A stretch of DNA of 64,000 nt from a virus, in IMG/VR virus record IMGVR_UViG_3300047510_002627, positions 1-64,000 of that record; one strand, 5' to 3'. Within the stretch, counting starts at the first letter, position 1. Every line of letters starts with the position of its first letter. The notes under the pieces are model-generated. The model was not told the DNA's origin and did no database searches. It saw only the letters and a program-made list of their open reading frames with translations. Below are positions 53,602-61,309 of the stretch, in pieces. Position numbers and translations under genes: made by a program.

Positions 53602-54864
53602 ATGTCCCGTGGTAGAAATTTACAGGAAATGGAAGCAGGCACTACACAATCCAAAACTGCTGTCAATACTGGAGCAAAAGGTGCAGAACCTATGAAGAAG
53701 TTGACTACTGGAATTCCAGATGGTCAATCAACAAGCTGGCAAGATCTTGGTGGACCAACACCAGATAATTATACTAATGACGAAAATGGACCAGCAAAAC
53801 TTGGAGATGCATCTACCCCATTAAAGCAAGTTAGAGATGTAGTCAACAAAGGTTCAAAGGCAGCAGAAGGAATGAAGAAAGCTCCTGCTTATGCAACAAC
53901 AGGAGGTTCTTCAGTTTCTCGCAGTGCTGGAGAAGGAATGAAGAAAATGGCAAATCCAGTTAAAGAAGAAGAAGAACTGGATGATGAAATGGTCGAAGAA
54001 TTCCTTGAGGATGAAGAGGTAATCTCTGAGGCTGAAAAGGAAGAAGAAGACGAAAAGGATGAGGACGAAAAGGAAGAGGGCAAGAAAAAGTCCAAGAAGG
54101 AAGATGATGAAGATGATGAAGATGAAATGAAGAAGGAAGAGTTTGACATCGAAGAAGATGTTCATGCTCTTCTTGATGGTGAGGAACTCTCCGAAGAATT
54201 CCAAGAAAAAGCACGTACAATCTTTGAAGCAGCACTTCGTTCAAAGGTAACTGAAATCCGTGAGTCTCTTGAAGCACAATACGAAGAGAGACTTGTAGAA
54301 GAAGTTGCTGAAATCAAGTCTGTTCTTGAAGAGCGTGTTGATTCATATCTTGAGTACGTTGCTCAAGAATGGTTAGAGGAAAATGCACTTGCAGTTGAGC
54401 AAGGCATTAGAACAGAAATGACCGAATCCTTCATTACTGGTATGAAGGGTCTTTTTGAAGCACATTATGTAGAAATCCCTGAAGAGAAATATGATGTCCT
54501 TGAGAGTATGGTAGACAAACTTGATGAAATGGAGACAAAACTCAACGAGCAAATTGAGAAGAATGTTTCCCTTAACAAGCGCCTCGCAGAGTCGGTTGCT
54601 GACGGAATCTTTGATAATGTTGCTGAGGGACTTGCCCTGAGCCAGAAAGAAAAGCTCGCTTCACTTGCTGAAAGTGTTGAGTTTGAAAGTGAAGAACAAT
54701 ATCGTGAAAAGTTGGAGATGCTGAAAGAATCTTATTTCACAGCACAGAAAGCTCCAAAGGCAACAACAGAGACTCTCTCAGAAGGAGTAGATTCTACTCC
54801 AGAAATGGTTTCTCCAGGAATGGAGGCTTATATGAGAGCACTGAACTCAGTTGCAAAAAACTGA
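53602..54864 (+). CDS. gp22: Prohead core scaffold protein gp22
   Basis: T4 gp22 homologue, 420 aa (T4 269). Features are the expected long helical, very acidic core: a mixed Asp/Glu/Lys stretch at about 126-185 (EEEEDEKDEDEKEEGKK-like), then predicted helices with LEAQYEERLVEEVAEIKSVL and ALSQKEKLASLAESVEFESE near residue 350. N-terminal 110 residues are Gly/Ala/Thr-rich with two AEGMKK repeats, not typical of T4 gp22. It forms the internal scaffold and is digested by gp21. Codons here are clearly more C/G-ending than in the tail operon. Confidence 0.9.
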   Translation: MSRGRNLQEMEAGTTQSKTAVNTGAKGAEPMKKLTTGIPDGQSTSWQDLGGPTPDNYTNDENGPAKLGDASTPLKQVRDVVNKGSKAAEGMKKAPAYATTGGSSVSRSAGEGMKKMANPVKEEEELDDEMVEEFLEDEEVISEAEKEEEDEKDEDEKEEGKKKSKKEDDEDDEDEMKKEEFDIEEDVHALLDGEELSEEFQEKARTIFEAALRSKVTEIRESLEAQYEERLVEEVAEIKSVLEERVDSYLEYVAQEWLEENALAVEQGIRTEMTESFITGMKGLFEAHYVEIPEEKYDVLESMVDKLDEMETKLNEQIEKNVSLNKRLAESVADGIFDNVAEGLALSQKEKLASLAESVEFESEEQYREKLEMLKESYFTAQKAPKATTETLSEGVDSTPEMVSPGMEAYMRALNSVAKN

Positions 54865-54914
54865 ATTTAATATTAACAACAAAACAAACGCACTTTAGTA
54901 AAAGGTAAAAAGCA

Positions 54915-56351
54915 ATGTTTCAATCAGAAGCACTGCAGAAGAAGTGGGCACCTCTTCTGGAGCACGAAGGTTGCGAAGCAATCAAAGACTCCCACAGAAA
55001 GGCTGTAACCGCTGTTCTGCTTGAGAACCAAGAAAGATTTTTAAGAGAGCAATCTGCTTTCAATGCAGGTGGACTCCTGACCGAGACCCCAACTGTCAAC
55101 ACTGGATCAGGTCCAGTTGTTAACGGTGTTGGTGGCCCTGGTTTCGGTGGATCCGCCGATGCTGCTGGTCCAGTAGCAGGTTTCGATCCCGTACTGATTT
55201 CACTGATCCGTCGTTCAATGCCAAACCTGGTCGCTTATGACCTCGCTGGTGTTCAACCAATGAACGGACCAACAGGACTCATCTTTGCGATGAGAGCACG
55301 TTATGAAGATCAGAACGGAACAGAAGCACTGTTCAATGAGCCAAACACTGCATACTCTGGTCAAGATGACGGATTCGATAACGATCTTGGCGATTACACC
55401 AGAAACGCAGGAAATGGAGCTGCTGTAGGTCTCGGTACTACAGGACCACAAACAGGAGATAATCCTGGTCTTCTGAATCCAAATGGATCAGAAACTGGAT
55501 ATAACGTTGGTCAGGGTATGAATACCGCTGATGCTGAGAATCTCGGCAACGGTACTGGTAACCAGTTCAACGAAATGGCTTTCTCAATCGAGAAAGTTCT
55601 TGTTGAGGCCAAGTCAAGAGCACTGAAGGCAGAATACAGCCTTGAACTTGCTCAAGACCTGAAGGCAATCCACGGTCTGAATGCAGAAGCTGAGTTGGCA
55701 AACATTCTGTCAACTGAGATTCTTGCTGAAATCAACCGTGAAGTCATCAGAACCATCTACAAGGTTGCTGAGCAGGGTGCAACTCTGAACACCGCAACCG
55801 CAGGTGTATTTGACCTTGACGTTGACTCCAACGGTCGTTGGTCAGTTGAGAAGTTCAAAGGTCTGCTGTTCCAAATCGAGCGTGATGCAAACCAGATTGC
55901 ACAGAGAACTCGTAGAGGAAAGGGCAATGTAATCATGTGCTCTGCTGACGTTGCTTCAGCACTCACCATGGCAGGAGTACTTGACTACACCCCAGCACTC
56001 AACGCAAACCTGAATGTTGATGACACTGGTAACACCTTCGCTGGTGTTCTGATGGGCAAATTCCGCGTATATATTGACCCATATTCTGCTAATAACGCTG
56101 CTTCACAGTACTACGTTATTGGTTATAAGGGTTCTTCACCTTATGACGCAGGACTTTTCTATTGCCCATATGTTCCTCTCCAAATGGTACGTGCCGTTGG
56201 TGAGAACACCTTCCAACCAAAAATCGGATTTAAGACCCGCTACGGCATGGTCGCTAATCCATTCGCAGAAGGAACTGCCCAGGGTCTCGGAAGACTGCAA
56301 ACAGGTACAAACCGTTACTACAGAAGAGTACGTGTTAACAACCTCATGTGA
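54915..56351 (+). CDS. gp23: Major capsid protein gp23
   Basis: T4 gp23 homologue, 478 aa (T4 521), HK97 fold. N-terminal propeptide MFQSEALQKKWAPLLEHEGC. A gp21 cleavage site of (L/I)-x-E type lies at LLTE (54-57), giving mature protein from about residue 58. Core segments: LISLIRRSMPNLVAYDLAGV, QPMNGPTGLIFAMRARYEDQ, SRALKAEYSLELAQDLKAIH and KIGFKTRYGMVANPF. Codon use is the most C/G-ending of the structural genes, as expected for the most abundant virion protein. No late box lies immediately upstream; it is probably read through from gp22. Confidence 0.97.
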   Translation: MFQSEALQKKWAPLLEHEGCEAIKDSHRKAVTAVLLENQERFLREQSAFNAGGLLTETPTVNTGSGPVVNGVGGPGFGGSADAAGPVAGFDPVLISLIRRSMPNLVAYDLAGVQPMNGPTGLIFAMRARYEDQNGTEALFNEPNTAYSGQDDGFDNDLGDYTRNAGNGAAVGLGTTGPQTGDNPGLLNPNGSETGYNVGQGMNTADAENLGNGTGNQFNEMAFSIEKVLVEAKSRALKAEYSLELAQDLKAIHGLNAEAELANILSTEILAEINREVIRTIYKVAEQGATLNTATAGVFDLDVDSNGRWSVEKFKGLLFQIERDANQIAQRTRRGKGNVIMCSADVASALTMAGVLDYTPALNANLNVDDTGNTFAGVLMGKFRVYIDPYSANNAASQYYVIGYKGSSPYDAGLFYCPYVPLQMVRAVGENTFQPKIGFKTRYGMVANPFAEGTAQGLGRLQTGTNRYYRRVRVNNLM

Positions 56352-56377
56352 TCCATTAGGTTCACTAGGTTTTCTTG

Positions 56378-56401
56378 GGGGGTCTTCGGACCCCCTTTTT
56401 T
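56378..56401 (+). terminator. Intrinsic terminator behind gp23
   Basis: GGGGGTC / GACCCCC stem with UUCG loop and six T. The loop and T-tract are canonical. It ends the head operon. Confidence 0.95.
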
Positions 56402-56403
56402 AT

Positions 56404-56411
56404 TCTAAATA
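56404..56411 (+). promoter_or_regulatory. Late promoter TCTAAATA
   Basis: Directly behind the gp23 terminator, 14 nt before the ATG at 56425; a short spacing, so the leader would be very short. Confidence 0.55.
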
Positions 56412-56424
56412 GTTAAAAAATACC

Positions 56425-57012
56425 ATGGAAGATAAACCAAAAGGTAGAAGAGGTCAAATAGAAAATAGAAACTATCTTTCAAGTACTGGATTTAAATTTG
56501 TTTTGAGTCGTGCTCCAAAGACAGCCTTCTTTTGCAATAAAGCAAATATACCTGGAATCACTCTAGGAGTTGCAAATCAATCAAATTATCTTACAAATCC
56601 AATTCCTCATCCTGGGGATAATATGATATTTGAAGATTTTCAAATGGATTTTATAGTGGATGAAGATCTGACAAACTTCATGGAAATTCAATTTTGGATG
56701 AGAGGATTGGGATTTCCTGAGAGTTTAGAAGAAATATATGATTGGCAAAATGACCCAGATAGTTATCTTTATGGCGGTTTAGATGCAAATATGAATTTGT
56801 ATTCTGATGGAACTTTATTCATATTGAATAGTAATTTCAGGTTGAATCATCAAATAAGATTTAGAAAAATGTTCCCATATAGATTATCGGAACTTTCTTT
56901 TGATGCAACAAATACAGATGAAGAGTACTTTACTGCTAGTGTGAGTTTTAAATATATGATGTATAATATAGCAGATGAAAAAGGATACATTAAACCAAAA
57001 CGATATAGTTAA
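56425..57012 (+). CDS. Tail-tube-fold protein (cyanophage gp3-type; gp54-like)
   Basis: 195 residues. FKFVLSRAPKTAFFCNKANI then PGITLG, MIFEDFQMDFIVDEDLTNFM then EIQFWMRGLGFP, and ELSFDATNTDEEYFTASVSF align by eye with the same order in gp19 of this window (CKAAALPASN, TVTVINDEDFN, WM) and with T4 gp54. It therefore has the tail tube fold and should cap or initiate the tube. In cyanophages the gene in this place is often annotated gp3 (tail completion); the fold fits a tube initiator such as gp48/gp54 just as well. Exact equivalence is unresolved. Confidence 0.7.
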   Translation: MEDKPKGRRGQIENRNYLSSTGFKFVLSRAPKTAFFCNKANIPGITLGVANQSNYLTNPIPHPGDNMIFEDFQMDFIVDEDLTNFMEIQFWMRGLGFPESLEEIYDWQNDPDSYLYGGLDANMNLYSDGTLFILNSNFRLNHQIRFRKMFPYRLSELSFDATNTDEEYFTASVSFKYMMYNIADEKGYIKPKRYS

Positions 57013-57014
57013 TT

Positions 57015-57452
57015 ATGGCAATTGATTTAGATCTTATACAGTCAATGTGGGAAAAAGATTCAAAAATAGATATAGATAATCTTCATACAGAATCTTTAAA
57101 TATTCCCGTATTGCATTCAAAATATTTTGATTTATATAATAAAATAACAATTCTCAGAACAAACGCAGAAAATAAGAAAAAAACAGTAAGAAAAAATCGT
57201 CATGAGTATTATACTGGAAAAGCGGATCCTGATGAGTATGTGGAAAATCCATTCCCTAAAAAAATCCGTGATAAAGAAACTTTACGACAATATTTGGATG
57301 CCGATGAATCACTTTCTCAGATCTCACTTAAAGTAGAATATTATGACATTATGCTTCGATATTTGGAAGATATAATTAAAACAATCCATAATCGCACTTA
57401 TCAAATTAAAAATGCAATTGAATATCAAAAATTCATGAGTGGGTTGGGATAA
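57015..57452 (+). CDS. uvsY: Recombination mediator UvsY
   Basis: 145 residues (T4 137). The pattern MWEKDSKIDIDNLHTESLNI, NKITILRTNAENKKKTVRKN, RHEYYTGKADPDEY, LRQYLDADESL and VEYYDIMLRYLEDIIKTI follows T4 UvsY (WLNKHSSIKKEML, DYYSGRGDGDEF, VLSADKDVL, SLQYWGILLDFCSGAL) as I recall it. UvsY loads the UvsX recombinase on gp32-coated single-stranded DNA. It lies 2 nt behind the tube-fold gene and before uvsW, the same neighbour as in T4. Confidence 0.85.
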   Translation: MAIDLDLIQSMWEKDSKIDIDNLHTESLNIPVLHSKYFDLYNKITILRTNAENKKKTVRKNRHEYYTGKADPDEYVENPFPKKIRDKETLRQYLDADESLSQISLKVEYYDIMLRYLEDIIKTIHNRTYQIKNAIEYQKFMSGLG

Positions 57453-57456
57453 CAAA

Positions 57457-57464
57457 TCTAAATA
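57457..57464 (+). promoter_or_regulatory. Late promoter TCTAAATA
   Basis: Ends 22 nt before the uvsW start. Confidence 0.6.
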
Positions 57465-57485
57465 CATTAGTTATAGCAATACTTT

Positions 57486-58952
57486 ATGACTAATGTGACA
57501 ATCACAAAAAAGAATGAGGTTTACATTAAGTTGGAATGTGAACCTCATGTTTTATATGACTTAGAACCTCATTTCACATTTGATGTTGATGGGGCAAAGT
57601 TTATGCCGCATATGAGAAATAAGTATTGGGATGGGAAAATAAGGTTACTTAGTACTCATACTGGAGAAGTTTATGCTGGACTTCTTGATAAAGTAATTGC
57701 TAAGTTAAAAAAATATGATTACGATTATACGTTTAAAGAAAACAAATATTATGGTCTTCCATTTGAAGTAAACGATGAGATATGCCCAGAAGGGGTTGCA
57801 GACTACATGAAAAGTATTTGTAGTCACATTCCCTATGACTATCAAATTAACGGTGTTTATGAGTGTCTGAGGTACAATAGAAAACTTATACTGAGTCCAA
57901 CTGCATCTGGTAAGTCTTTAATGATTTATTCGATCATAAGATATTATGTTGCAAAGGGGAAAAGGATTCTTATTGTTTTTCCAACTACATCACTTGTCCG
58001 TCAAATGTTTAATGACTTTAAGGATTATGGTTGGAATGCTGATGAATATTGCCATTTGATTTATTCGGGTAAAGAGAAAAATACGGACATGCCCGTTACT
58101 CTTTCCACATGGCAATCTTTATATACTTTACCAAAAAGTTTCTTTGAAAATTATGACTGTGTAATTGTAGATGAGGCGCATACTGCCAAGTCCAAATCAT
58201 TAATAGACATTATGAAAAAATGTCATAATGCAAAGTATCGTTTTGGATTTACTGGAACTCTTTCTGGAAGTAATACCCATGAGTGGGTTGTTTGTGGTTT
58301 ATTTGGACCGCAGTATAAAACTATTGGAACATCTGAGATGATTGAGAAGGGAAGAGCATCTCAACTTGATATTAACTGCTTACTATTAAAACATAAACCT
58401 CAAAAATTTGATACGTATGAGGATGAAATACAATTTTTAATTACTAATGACAAGAGAAATAAATTTATACGAAATCTTGCTCTTAGTTTAAAAGGAAATA
58501 CTCTTGTTTTATTTTCAAGAGTAGAAACTCACGGACAGATACTATTTGATTTAATAAATAATCGTAAGGAAGAAAGTCGAAAGGTTTTCTTCGTTCATGG
58601 TGGAGTAGATGCAGAAGAACGAGAAGCAATAAGGCAAATTACTGAACAAGAAGATAATGCGATTATTGTTGCTTCTTATGGAGTGTTTAGCACTGGAATT
58701 TCTATAAAAAGACTTCACAATATAATTTTTGCATCACCTAGTAAATCAAGAATAAGAAATCTTCAAAGTATTGGAAGAGTTTTAAGAAAGGGTAAAGACA
58801 AAGATAAAGCAACCCTTTATGACATTGCAGATGATACTACATACAATTCAAAGAAAAACTATACATTAAATCATTTTATAGAAAGAATTAAAATTTATGT
58901 CGAAGAAGATTTTAACTATGAAATAATACCAATCAATATAGGAGGAACCTAA
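57486..58952 (+). CDS. uvsW: DNA/RNA helicase UvsW
   Basis: T4 UvsW homologue, 488 aa (T4 503), superfamily 2. N-terminal domain with PHMRNKYWDGKIRLLS (41-56). Motif I SPTASGKS (137-144), motif II DEAH (229-232), motif III FTGTLSG, motif V GVFSTGISIKRLH and motif VI QSIGRVLRKGK. UvsW unwinds R-loops and branched DNA, shifting T4 from origin to recombination replication. A late-type promoter 22 nt upstream fits its late expression in T4. Confidence 0.95.
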   Translation: MTNVTITKKNEVYIKLECEPHVLYDLEPHFTFDVDGAKFMPHMRNKYWDGKIRLLSTHTGEVYAGLLDKVIAKLKKYDYDYTFKENKYYGLPFEVNDEICPEGVADYMKSICSHIPYDYQINGVYECLRYNRKLILSPTASGKSLMIYSIIRYYVAKGKRILIVFPTTSLVRQMFNDFKDYGWNADEYCHLIYSGKEKNTDMPVTLSTWQSLYTLPKSFFENYDCVIVDEAHTAKSKSLIDIMKKCHNAKYRFGFTGTLSGSNTHEWVVCGLFGPQYKTIGTSEMIEKGRASQLDINCLLLKHKPQKFDTYEDEIQFLITNDKRNKFIRNLALSLKGNTLVLFSRVETHGQILFDLINNRKEESRKVFFVHGGVDAEEREAIRQITEQEDNAIIVASYGVFSTGISIKRLHNIIFASPSKSRIRNLQSIGRVLRKGKDKDKATLYDIADDTTYNSKKNYTLNHFIERIKIYVEEDFNYEIIPINIGGT

Positions 58953-58953
58953 T

Positions 58954-59373
58954 ATGATGGAAGATGATTTTTATGCATCAATAAAATTAATCAGTGGTGA
59001 AGAAGTATTCGCAAGAGTAATGCCTTGCATAGAAAATGAAAATATTAATTTACTTTTAAATAATCCTGTAACATTCTCTGAAATTAAAAACAGAAATGGA
59101 ATGTGTGGATATAAAATAGAACCATGGTTAAAAACTTCAAGAGAAGATTTAATTATGGTAAATATGGAAAGAGTAATTACTATTTGCGAAAGTACTGATA
59201 CTGAAATGATACAATTGCATCAATCATTTGTAGATAAGTATCAAAGTATAAAACACAAAAAACTCAGTAAAGGTAATGTGACTAGAAAGATGGGTTACAT
59301 TGCTAATATAAAGGAAGCAAAAAATCTCCTTGAAAAGATCTATAAAAAATCCCCAGATAAACCAAGTATTTAA
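58954..59373 (+). CDS. Hypothetical protein with Lsm/Sm-like N-terminal part, 139 aa
   Basis: 139 residues. Residues 6-80 form five predicted beta strands: YASIKLISGEEVFARVMPCI, NINLLLNNPVTFSEI, CGYKIEPWL, DLIMVNMERVITI, an order seen in Sm-like barrels. The C-terminal part is basic and helical (SIKHKKLSKGNVTRKMGYIA, KEAKNLLEKIYKKS). This gene is, to my recollection, a constant neighbour of uvsW in cyanophages. It may bind RNA, which would suit a partner of UvsW, but this is a guess from fold. It is in the same operon with 1 nt between. Confidence 0.6.
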   Translation: MMEDDFYASIKLISGEEVFARVMPCIENENINLLLNNPVTFSEIKNRNGMCGYKIEPWLKTSREDLIMVNMERVITICESTDTEMIQLHQSFVDKYQSIKHKKLSKGNVTRKMGYIANIKEAKNLLEKIYKKSPDKPSI

Positions 59374-59438
59374 AGATATTAAATTATCTCAAAGGCGACA
59401 AACCTAGTCTACTTGCTTTTTGCCCATTTGTCAAGTAC

Positions 59439-59467
59439 TTGCAATATTGATGTTAAAATGTTATGAT
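59439..59467 (+). promoter_or_regulatory. Sigma70-type promoter of gp55 (TTGCAA-17-TATGAT)
   Basis: TTGCAA (59439-59444), a 17-nt spacer and TATGAT (59462-59467), ending 27 nt before the ATG at 59494. No late box is present, consistent with gp55 being made before late transcription. Confidence 0.75.
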
Positions 59468-59493
59468 GTCTACATAGTAAATTAGTAATTTTT

Positions 59494-59991
59494 ATGGCAT
59501 ACGGCAGTATCATGACTAAGAGGAAGAGGTCAGTTCATTACGTTAATAACAAAGATTTTTTGGAAGCTCTGATCAAATATAGAGAAGAAGTTGATTTAGC
59601 GGAGCAAAGAGGTGATCCAAAACCAAGAATAAACAATTATCTTGGAGAATGTTTCTTAAAGATTGCTACTCATCTATCTTTCAAACCTAATTTTGTAAAT
59701 TATATTTTTAAAGATGATATGATTTCTGATGGGATTGAGAATTGTATTCAATATATTCATAATTTTAATCCAGAAAAATCAAAGAATCCATTTGCATATT
59801 TTACTCAAATTATTCACTACGCATTTTTGAGAAGAATTCAAAGAGAAAAGCGTCAACTAGAAATTAAAAATAAAATTCTTGAACGAACTGGATATGATGA
59901 AGTGTTTCATGATGATTCCAGTATTGACGGAATGAACTATAGCGACTATAATTCTATTAAGGACTCTGTTCACTCAAAACTTCGTAATTGA
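59494..59991 (+). CDS. gp55: Late transcription sigma factor gp55
   Basis: 165 residues (T4 185). The sigma region 2-like helix SKNPFAYFTQIIHYAFLRRI then QREKRQ (96-121) matches gp55 of T4-like phages. It redirects host RNA polymerase to TATAAATA-type boxes found all over this window. ATG 59494 is chosen over the internal ATG at 59512 because the sigma70-like -10 box ends 27 nt before it, the same distance as in other early cassettes here. The gene abuts gp47 (stop 59991, next ATG 59992). Confidence 0.92.
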   Translation: MAYGSIMTKRKRSVHYVNNKDFLEALIKYREEVDLAEQRGDPKPRINNYLGECFLKIATHLSFKPNFVNYIFKDDMISDGIENCIQYIHNFNPEKSKNPFAYFTQIIHYAFLRRIQREKRQLEIKNKILERTGYDEVFHDDSSIDGMNYSDYNSIKDSVHSKLRN

Positions 59992-61029
59992 ATGAAAGTA
60001 GCAATTATTACTGATCAACACTTTGGAGCAAGGAAAAACTCTAAAATGTTTCATGAGCATTTTCTAAAATTTTATGAAAATGTTTTTTTCCCAACACTAG
60101 AATCCGAAGGTATTGCCACTGTCATAGACATGGGTGATACCTTTGATAGTCGTAAAGGAATTGATTTTTCTGCTCTTGCTTGGGCAAAAAATCATTACTA
60201 TGATAAACTCCAAGAAATGGGGGTAAAGGTTCATACAATTGTTGGAAATCATACTGCTTATTATAAGAATACAAATGAAATTAATGCAGTAGATTTGCTT
60301 CTAAGAGAATATTCAAATATAACAGTATACAGTAACCCAACAGAAATTAAGATTGGAAATCTTGATGTTTTGTTATTGCCATGGATAAATGAAGAAAATG
60401 AAAAAGAAACTTACTCACTTATTGAAACTACATCTTGCATTTGTGCGATGGGGCACCTTGAGTTCTCGGGATTTAGAGTTAATTCGCAAATCGTCATGGA
60501 GCATGGTCTTTCAAGCAAATTATTTAAAAAGTTCAAACGTGTCTACTCGGGACACTATCACACTAGATCGAATGATGGAAAAATTTTCTACTTAGGAAAT
60601 CCATATGAAATTTATTGGACTGATGTTTACGATAAGAGAGGATTCACAATCTTTGATACAGAAACTCTTAAACATCAATCCATAGATAATCCTTATAATA
60701 TTTTTGAAATTGTTTATTATGGAGAAGATACAACTCCAATTGAAAATAACGATTACGAAAATAAAATTGTAAAAGTTATTGTAAAGCAAAAAGATAATCA
60801 ACTTAAGTTTGAAAAATTTTTAGATAATTTGTATTCTCAAAATCCGGCAGAAGTTAAAATTGTTGAAAATTTTGAAATCAATATTAAAGACTTTGAAGAA
60901 GATATTGAATCTGAAGATACGGTCTCTATCTTAGATAGATATATTCAGGATTCTGAAATTGATATGGATAAATCTAAAATTAGATCTATTATCAGGGAAA
61001 TCTACAAGGAGTCGTGCGAGATGATTTAA
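59992..61029 (+). CDS. gp47: Recombination endonuclease subunit gp47 (Mre11-like)
   Basis: T4 gp47 homologue, 345 aa (T4 339). Metallophosphoesterase motifs: ITDQHFG (6-12), IDMGDTFDSR (45-54), VGNHTAYY (84-91), CAMGHLEFSGF and VYSGHYHTR. These give the Mn-binding Asp/His set. It forms the Mre11/Rad50-like complex with gp46 that resects ends for recombination-dependent replication. C-terminal helical part ends IIREIYKESCEMI. Translationally adjacent to gp55 and to the small gene at 61031. Confidence 0.95.
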   Translation: MKVAIITDQHFGARKNSKMFHEHFLKFYENVFFPTLESEGIATVIDMGDTFDSRKGIDFSALAWAKNHYYDKLQEMGVKVHTIVGNHTAYYKNTNEINAVDLLLREYSNITVYSNPTEIKIGNLDVLLLPWINEENEKETYSLIETTSCICAMGHLEFSGFRVNSQIVMEHGLSSKLFKKFKRVYSGHYHTRSNDGKIFYLGNPYEIYWTDVYDKRGFTIFDTETLKHQSIDNPYNIFEIVYYGEDTTPIENNDYENKIVKVIVKQKDNQLKFEKFLDNLYSQNPAEVKIVENFEINIKDFEEDIESEDTVSILDRYIQDSEIDMDKSKIRSIIREIYKESCEMI

Positions 61030-61030
61030 C

Positions 61031-61309
61031 ATGTATATAATAACATTGGATGGTAGAGAAGAAGAAGGCGCTTATTCAGTCACAAATGAACATGGAGAAC
61101 AAGTTCTTTACATTTTTGAAGAAGAAGATGATGCAATTCGATTTGCCATGATGTTAGAAGATGATAGAAACTATCCTCCCATGCACGTTATTGAAGTTGA
61201 TGATGACGCAATACTGACTGCATGTAGAGAACATGATTATGAGTATAATATATTTTCACAACATGATTTTGTAATTCCTCCTGACGAAGAAGAAAATGAT
61301 TTTATTTGA
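61031..61309 (+). CDS. DUF3110-like small protein, 92 aa
   Basis: 92 residues; YIITLDGREEEGAYSVTNEH, QVLYIFEEEDDAIRFAMMLE and HVIEVDDDAILTACREHDYE resemble DUF3110, a small alpha-beta family of cyanobacteria and their phages. Strongly acidic. It starts 1 nt behind gp47 and its 3' end overlaps gp46 by 14 nt (61296-61309), so it is cotranslated with the Mre11/Rad50-like pair. A structural or regulatory partner of gp46/gp47 is possible. Role unknown. Confidence 0.7.
   Translation: MYIITLDGREEEGAYSVTNEHGEQVLYIFEEEDDAIRFAMMLEDDRNYPPMHVIEVDDDAILTACREHDYEYNIFSQHDFVIPPDEEENDFI

Noticed and set aside
53889-54277. Minus-strand ORFs opposite gp22 (Ser- or Phe/Leu-rich)
   Set aside because: They are the antisense of the acidic Glu/Asp/Lys run in gp22.
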